10,757 nucleotides of DNA, taken from Candidatus Omnitrophota bacterium (lineage in GTDB: Bacteria > Omnitrophota > Gorgyraeia > Aquiviventales > Aquiviventaceae). The position numbers were made by a program, and so were the translations under genes. Positions 7,275 through 10,757 of this stretch are shown in pieces. Each line of letters starts with the position of its first letter. Within the stretch, counting starts at the first letter, position 1. Under the pieces are notes generated by a model, which had not been told where the DNA came from, did not search any database, and worked only from the letters and a program-made list of their open reading frames with translations. The stretch lies in contig JAHFGZ010000019.1 of NCBI GenBank assembly GCA_023247155.1, positions 6,894-17,650 on the forward strand, given 5' to 3'.

Positions 7275-8536
7275 TGCCCGCGCGTTTCCACATCAAGAAC
7301 CCGTCGCTCGCCCGGGCGGGGCGGTTGAAGATCGAGTGGGCCGAGGGGCAGATGCCGGTGCTGCTGCAGATCCGCGCGCGGGCGGCGCGGACCCGTCCGC
7401 TCAAGGGGATGCGCTTGGCCTGCTGCCTGCACGTCACGACGGAGACCGCGCATCTGGCGCTGACGCTCAAGGCGGCGGGCGCCCAGGTCGCCCTGTGCGC
7501 CTCCAACCCGCTCTCCACGCAGGATGACATCGCCGCCAGCCTGGTGAGGGATTTCGGGATCAGCGTGTACGCGATCCGGGGCGAAGGCCGCGCGACCTAC
7601 TACGACCACATCCACGCGGTCCTCGGCTCCTCGCCGCACCTGACGATGGACGACGGGGCGGACCTGGTCTCGACCATCCACAAGCAGCCGCGCCGCTTCG
7701 GGCGCGACGTGATCGGGGGGACCGAGGAGACGACGACGGGGGTGATCCGGCTGAAGAGCCTGGATGCCCAGCGCAAGCTGCGCTACCCCGTCATCGCCGT
7801 GAACGACGCGGACACCAAGCACCTGTTCGACAACCGCTACGGGACGGGGCAGTCCACGATCGACGGCATCCTCCGGGCCACCAACCGGCTCCTCGCCGGG
7901 TCGGCCTTCGTGGTGGCCGGCTACGGCTGGTGCGGCAAGGGGCTGGCGCAGCGGGCGCGCGGCATGGGCGCCCACGTCATCGTGACCGAGGTCGACCCCA
8001 TCCGCGGGCTCGAGGCGGTGATGGACGGCTTCGAGGTGATGACCCTCGCCGACGCGGCGCGCCGGGGGGACCTCTTCGTCACGGTCACGGGCTGCGCGCA
8101 GGTGCTGACCGCCGCGCACTTCTCGCGGATGAAGGACGGCGCCGTGGTCGCCAACGCGGGGCACTTCGACGTCGAGATCGACCTGAAGGCGCTGGGGCGG
8201 CTCTCGCGGCGGCAGCGGATCCTGCGCGAGGGCATCCACCAGTACGTGCTCAGGAACGGCCGGCGCGTCAACGTCCTGGCGGAGGGCCGGCTGGTGAACC
8301 TGGCGTGCGCCGAGGGCCATCCGCCCGGCGTCATGGACATGTCGTTCGCCAACCAGGCGCTGGCCTCGGAGTACCTGACGCGGGAGGGCGCGCGCCTTGC
8401 GCCGCACGTCTATCCCGTCCCCAAGGCGATCGACCAGGAGATCGCCCGCCTGAAGCTGAAGGCGCTCGGCGTCGCCCTGGATCGGCTGACCCCGGCGCAG
8501 CGCCGCTACCTGTCGAGCTGGGAGCTCGGCACGTAG
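7274..8536 (+). CDS. ahcY: Adenosylhomocysteinase (S-adenosyl-L-homocysteine hydrolase), short form
   Basis: A 420-residue NAD-dependent enzyme that splits S-adenosylhomocysteine into homocysteine and adenosine (EC 3.13.2.1, formerly 3.3.1.1), relieving product inhibition of methyltransferases supplied by MetK. Substrate-site motifs are CLHVTTETAHL (residues 51–61), MDDGADL (125–131), GGTEETTTGV (148–157) and NDADTKHLFDNRYGTGQS (177–194), with Lys182 and Asp186 in the catalytic positions. The Rossmann motif VAGYGWCGKG (214–223) binds NAD, and NAGHFDVEI (294–302) is also diagnostic. The length and the ending SSWELGT resemble the shorter archaeal/thermophile-type enzymes (about 400–425 residues), which lack the insertion and the Lys/Tyr C-terminal tail of the long eukaryotic and proteobacterial form. 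The frame extends upstream inside metK, but homology starts at the ATG at 7274. The stop codon overlaps the first bases of the terminator palindrome. Confidence 0.97.
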   Translation: MPARFHIKNPSLARAGRLKIEWAEGQMPVLLQIRARAARTRPLKGMRLACCLHVTTETAHLALTLKAAGAQVALCASNPLSTQDDIAASLVRDFGISVYAIRGEGRATYYDHIHAVLGSSPHLTMDDGADLVSTIHKQPRRFGRDVIGGTEETTTGVIRLKSLDAQRKLRYPVIAVNDADTKHLFDNRYGTGQSTIDGILRATNRLLAGSAFVVAGYGWCGKGLAQRARGMGAHVIVTEVDPIRGLEAVMDGFEVMTLADAARRGDLFVTVTGCAQVLTAAHFSRMKDGAVVANAGHFDVEIDLKALGRLSRRQRILREGIHQYVLRNGRRVNVLAEGRLVNLACAEGHPPGVMDMSFANQALASEYLTREGARLAPHVYPVPKAIDQEIARLKLKALGVALDRLTPAQRRYLSSWELGT

Positions 8537-8590
8537 TGCCAGGCACTTCCCCGCGCGTCCTCGCGCTCCCAGAAGTGCCTGGCACTTTTT
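8535..8590 (+). terminator. Long hairpin from two inverted GTGCCAGGCAC palindromes plus T-run
   Basis: The left arm 8535–8549 and right arm 8572–8586 are perfect 15-base reverse complements. Inside the loop, GCGCG (8553–8557) can pair with CGCGC (8562–8566) around a TCCT tetraloop, so the whole unit folds into one long stem. Five T bases (8586–8590) follow on the + strand, giving a Rho-independent-like terminator for the train ending in ahcY. Each arm is itself palindromic around its central A/T, so the DNA could also form two small hairpins. On the – strand there is no T-run beyond the stem, so it would not end lptG transcription as effectively. The ahcY stop TAG lies on the left edge and the lptG stop TAA (8589–8591) begins in the T-run. 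Confidence 0.8.
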
Positions 8591-9665
8591 ACGGTGCGCG
8601 CCTGAGCACCTTGAGGCACCACCACAGGGCGATCACGTGGGGGGCCCACACCGCGACGGCGATCGGCAGCATCCCGCGTTTCCCGATCCCTTCCCAGAAG
8701 CCCACGAAGAAGTAGTAGAGCAGTCCCCACCCGAGGCTGAGCCCCAAGCCCTTGAGATGGCCCCGCAGCTGGGGCTGCGTCGAGCCCGCGAAGGCGAGCA
8801 GGCAGACCACCAGGTTCATCAGGGGGATGGTCACCTTCGAGGCGAGCTCCACGCGGTAGCGGCGCACGTCCAGCCCCATGTGCCGCAGGCGGATGATGAG
8901 CAGGCGCAGTTTGCCGTAGCGCATCGTCTCCGGACGGGTCTCCGGCTGGCTGAACGACTCGGGGGTGACCGGGTAGCTGATGAGCCGCTCGACGAACGGC
9001 TCCGGGTCGCCCCGCAGGGCGCCCCGGGGGTCGACGCGATAGATCGCCCCGTGCAGCAGGAGCCAGCCGAACTTGGTCCAGACCGCCCGGTTGGCGTACA
9101 GGCTCTTGACGGGGCGGTTCTGCCGGTCGTGCTCCAGGATCGTCAGGTCGCGAAGCTCCCGCGTCTTCAGGTCGAGCTGGCGGGCGTGGTAGAGGCGGTT
9201 GAACGCGTCCATGATGGCGACGTTCTCGACGACCGCCTCGGCCTCCGCGCTGCGGAACGCGTCCAGCCGGATCCGCTCGTACGCCTTCGAGGTGCCCGGC
9301 ACGACGAGGTCGTTGACGGCGAACACCAGGAGGGTGGCGAGCCACCCGACGAAGAGGAACGGGGCGCTGGCGCGCAGGAGGCTGGTCCCGCTGGCGTTCA
9401 TGGCGAGCAGCTCCTGGTGCCGTGACAGCCGGGTCGCCACGAAGGCGCCGGCCAGCAGCAGGGCGAGGGGGGAGGCCCGCACGAAGATGAGGGGGATGAA
9501 GTTCAGGTAGTAGCGCAGCACCGTCTCGGCGGCGATGCGGTAGCGGGCGATCTCGTCCAGGTGCTCGAAGAGGTCGATGAGGCAGGTCAGGGAGATGAAG
9601 ACGGTCAGGCACCAGAGCCAGACCGGCAGCAGCTGCCGGACCAGGTAGCGGTCAAGGATGCGCAT
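8589..9665 (-). CDS. lptG: LPS export ABC transporter permease LptG
   Basis: A 358-residue inner-membrane permease of the YjgP/YjgQ (LptF/LptG) family. With LptF and the ATPase LptB it extracts lipopolysaccharide from the inner membrane and pushes it onto the LptC–LptA bridge. It opens with the family-typical MRILDRYLVRQLL. Hydrophobic segments lie at about 13–33, 52–78 and 100–120, followed by a periplasmic beta-jellyroll-type region (about 125–265) and three more membrane segments (about 277–297, 305–323 and 332–352). SRHQELLAMNASG (81–93) is the coupling-helix region that contacts LptB, and YRVELASKVTIPLMNLV (270–286) is the conserved entry to the second membrane bundle. Its start is the ATG at 9665–9663, which overlaps the lptF stop by one base (TGATG on the – strand). 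A longer open frame continuing upstream is a shadow of lptF. No Shine–Dalgarno is evident, so coupling is likely. LptG rather than LptF is assigned by operon order. Confidence 0.92.
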   Translation of the reverse strand: MRILDRYLVRQLLPVWLWCLTVFISLTCLIDLFEHLDEIARYRIAAETVLRYYLNFIPLIFVRASPLALLLAGAFVATRLSRHQELLAMNASGTSLLRASAPFLFVGWLATLLVFAVNDLVVPGTSKAYERIRLDAFRSAEAEAVVENVAIMDAFNRLYHARQLDLKTRELRDLTILEHDRQNRPVKSLYANRAVWTKFGWLLLHGAIYRVDPRGALRGDPEPFVERLISYPVTPESFSQPETRPETMRYGKLRLLIIRLRHMGLDVRRYRVELASKVTIPLMNLVVCLLAFAGSTQPQLRGHLKGLGLSLGWGLLYYFFVGFWEGIGKRGMLPIAVAVWAPHVIALWWCLKVLRRAP

Positions 9666-10756
9666 CAATGGCGGACCGCCCGGGCGACCAGGAGGCCGCT
9701 CGCCGCAGCCCCGAGCAGGTTCGGCATCCACATCGCGAGCCAGGCCGGCAGCCAGCCCTTGAGCGCGACGGTGTTCATCCCGATAGAGACCAGGTAGTAG
9801 GTGATGAAGACCGCCAGGACCCAGACGTAGCTGATGAGCTGCTCGTGGTGGTGCAGGCGCAGCCCGAAGGCCAGCCCGAACGCGACGAAGATGAGCGCGG
9901 CGAACGCCGAGGAGATCTTCCGGTGCAGCTCGAGGCTCACCGGCAGCGTGTCGATCCCCTCGGCGCCGAGCCGCCCGCGCTCGGCGATGAGCTCCTTGAA
10001 GGTCAGCTCCTTGAGCTTCTTCCCGAGCCGCTCGGGGTCGTCCTGGTTCGTGTCCAGGCGGATGGCGTACGTGGTGAACGTGACCTTGTAGAACGAACCG
10101 GGGTGGAGCGGGTCCCACTCGTCCACCGTGCCGTCGAACAGCTTCAGCTGGACGCCGGCTCGTCCGGGCAGGCGCTCGAAGAGCCCCCGCTCGGCGATGA
10201 TCGTCCGCGTCGGGCCGTTGGGCTGCGGCTCGTAGATGCGCACGTGCTGCAGCTTCTGCCCGTCCGCCCGGTAGATGAAGATGACGTACGGGGGGAACTC
10301 CTTGATGAACGTTCCCGCCTCCAGATAGGCGGTGGGCTGCTTCAGGCCGATGGCCTTCAGCTGCTTGCGGAAGGCCAGGTGCGACTCGGGCACGATGCGG
10401 TCGCTGTTGATGAGCAGCAACCCGCTGAACACCAGGCCCACCAGGAGAATGGGGCACACCAGGCGGATCGGCGCCACGCCGGAAGCGCGCATGGCGATGA
10501 GCTCGTAGTCGGTGCTCAGGCGGCCGAAGGCCAGCGTCATCGCCACGAGGCAGGCCATCGGGATGGTGAAGCCGAGCAGGTAGGGGATGAGGTAGAGGAT
10601 GAGCCGGAGGACATCCACGACGCTGACCCCCTTGGCGACGACGAGCTCCGTGAACTTGATGATGTTGCCGACCAGCAGCACCGCCGTGAGGCCGCCCATC
10701 GTGACGAGGAAGGGCGCCGCATGCTCCCGGAGGACGTAGGTCCGGAGGATCCTCAT
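9665..10756 (-). CDS. lptF: LPS export ABC transporter permease LptF
   Basis: A 363-residue permease, the second YjgP/YjgQ-family subunit of the LptB2FG lipopolysaccharide extractor in the inner membrane. It has hydrophobic segments at about 15–35, 50–78 and 97–117, a large periplasmic domain (about 120–275), and membrane segments at about 280–300, 308–328 and 337–358. FGRLSTDYELIAMRASGV (77–94) is the LptB-coupling region and LELHRKISSAFAALIF (275–290) is the conserved start of the second bundle. The C-terminal GWLPAWLAMWMPNLL is also typical. The start MRIL matches the usual start of the family and of its partner, so I take the ATG at 10756–10754 as real; only one base lies beyond it, so the promoter and ribosome site are outside the window. 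It is first of the pair, which supports LptF over LptG. Its presence implies an outer membrane containing LPS or a similar glycolipid. Confidence 0.92.
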   Translation of the reverse strand: MRILRTYVLREHAAPFLVTMGGLTAVLLVGNIIKFTELVVAKGVSVVDVLRLILYLIPYLLGFTIPMACLVAMTLAFGRLSTDYELIAMRASGVAPIRLVCPILLVGLVFSGLLLINSDRIVPESHLAFRKQLKAIGLKQPTAYLEAGTFIKEFPPYVIFIYRADGQKLQHVRIYEPQPNGPTRTIIAERGLFERLPGRAGVQLKLFDGTVDEWDPLHPGSFYKVTFTTYAIRLDTNQDDPERLGKKLKELTFKELIAERGRLGAEGIDTLPVSLELHRKISSAFAALIFVAFGLAFGLRLHHHEQLISYVWVLAVFITYYLVSIGMNTVALKGWLPAWLAMWMPNLLGAAASGLLVARAVRH

Positions 10757-10757
10757 C

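Noticed and set aside
6093..8407. Two long – strand frames (6093–7271 and 7166–8407) opposite metK and ahcY
   Set aside because: Both are antisense to highly conserved enzymes and have no family signature; long reverse frames are expected at this GC content.
8637..9425. 262-codon + strand frame opposite lptG
   Set aside because: Antisense shadow with no motif and no ribosome site; lptG's membrane segments and conserved loops show which strand is real.
8506..10457. Long – strand frames (8506–9612 and 8589–10457) that run beyond lptG in other frames or extend it upstream
   Set aside because: The first is an out-of-frame, Pro/Arg-rich shadow of lptG that also reads through the terminator hairpin. 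The second is lptG itself extended upstream through a shadow of lptF; the family start MRIL at 9665 is the supported start.

Overview
The window is a GC-rich, densely coded stretch of chromosome from a Gram-negative (diderm) bacterium. The outer membrane is inferred from an lptF–lptG pair at the right end, which encodes the two permease subunits of the lipopolysaccharide transporter. The high GC, the membrane-anchored YvcK, the GH57 glucanotransferase, the short AhcY and two kinds of intergenic palindrome would suit an uncultivated environmental lineage. I cannot fix the phylum from sequence alone, and nothing here looks plasmid- or phage-borne.

Left and centre (1–8536, + strand) is one long gene train: yvcK (cut by the left edge), a GH57 4-alpha-glucanotransferase-like enzyme, HPr, enzyme I (ptsI), a sugar-nucleotidyltransferase-like protein, metK and ahcY. 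Five of the six junctions overlap by 1 or 4 bases (ATGA or TGATG), which implies co-transcription and translational coupling. The one exception is the ptsI–nucleotidyltransferase junction, where about 93 bases hold a palindromic GGAATGC-type repeat. The train joins carbon-flux control (YvcK, HPr, EI), alpha-glucan turnover (GH57), a probable nucleotide-sugar step, and the activated-methyl cycle (SAM synthesis and S-adenosylhomocysteine removal).

Right (8589–10756, – strand) is lptG and lptF, convergent with the train. lptF lies upstream, and its stop overlaps the lptG start by one base. The roughly 50 bases between ahcY and lptG are almost entirely a long hairpin. It is built from two inverted copies of a GTGCCAGGCAC palindrome and followed by a T-run, so it probably terminates the + strand train.

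No tRNA, rRNA, CRISPR array, transposase or riboswitch was seen. No gene-free stretch exceeds 100 bases. The many long open frames on opposite strands are high-GC shadows. I found no clearly new multi-gene system. The points worth a second look are the linkage of YvcK, GH57 and PTS phosphotransfer proteins in one coupled operon, and the two palindromic repeats at its only two gaps.
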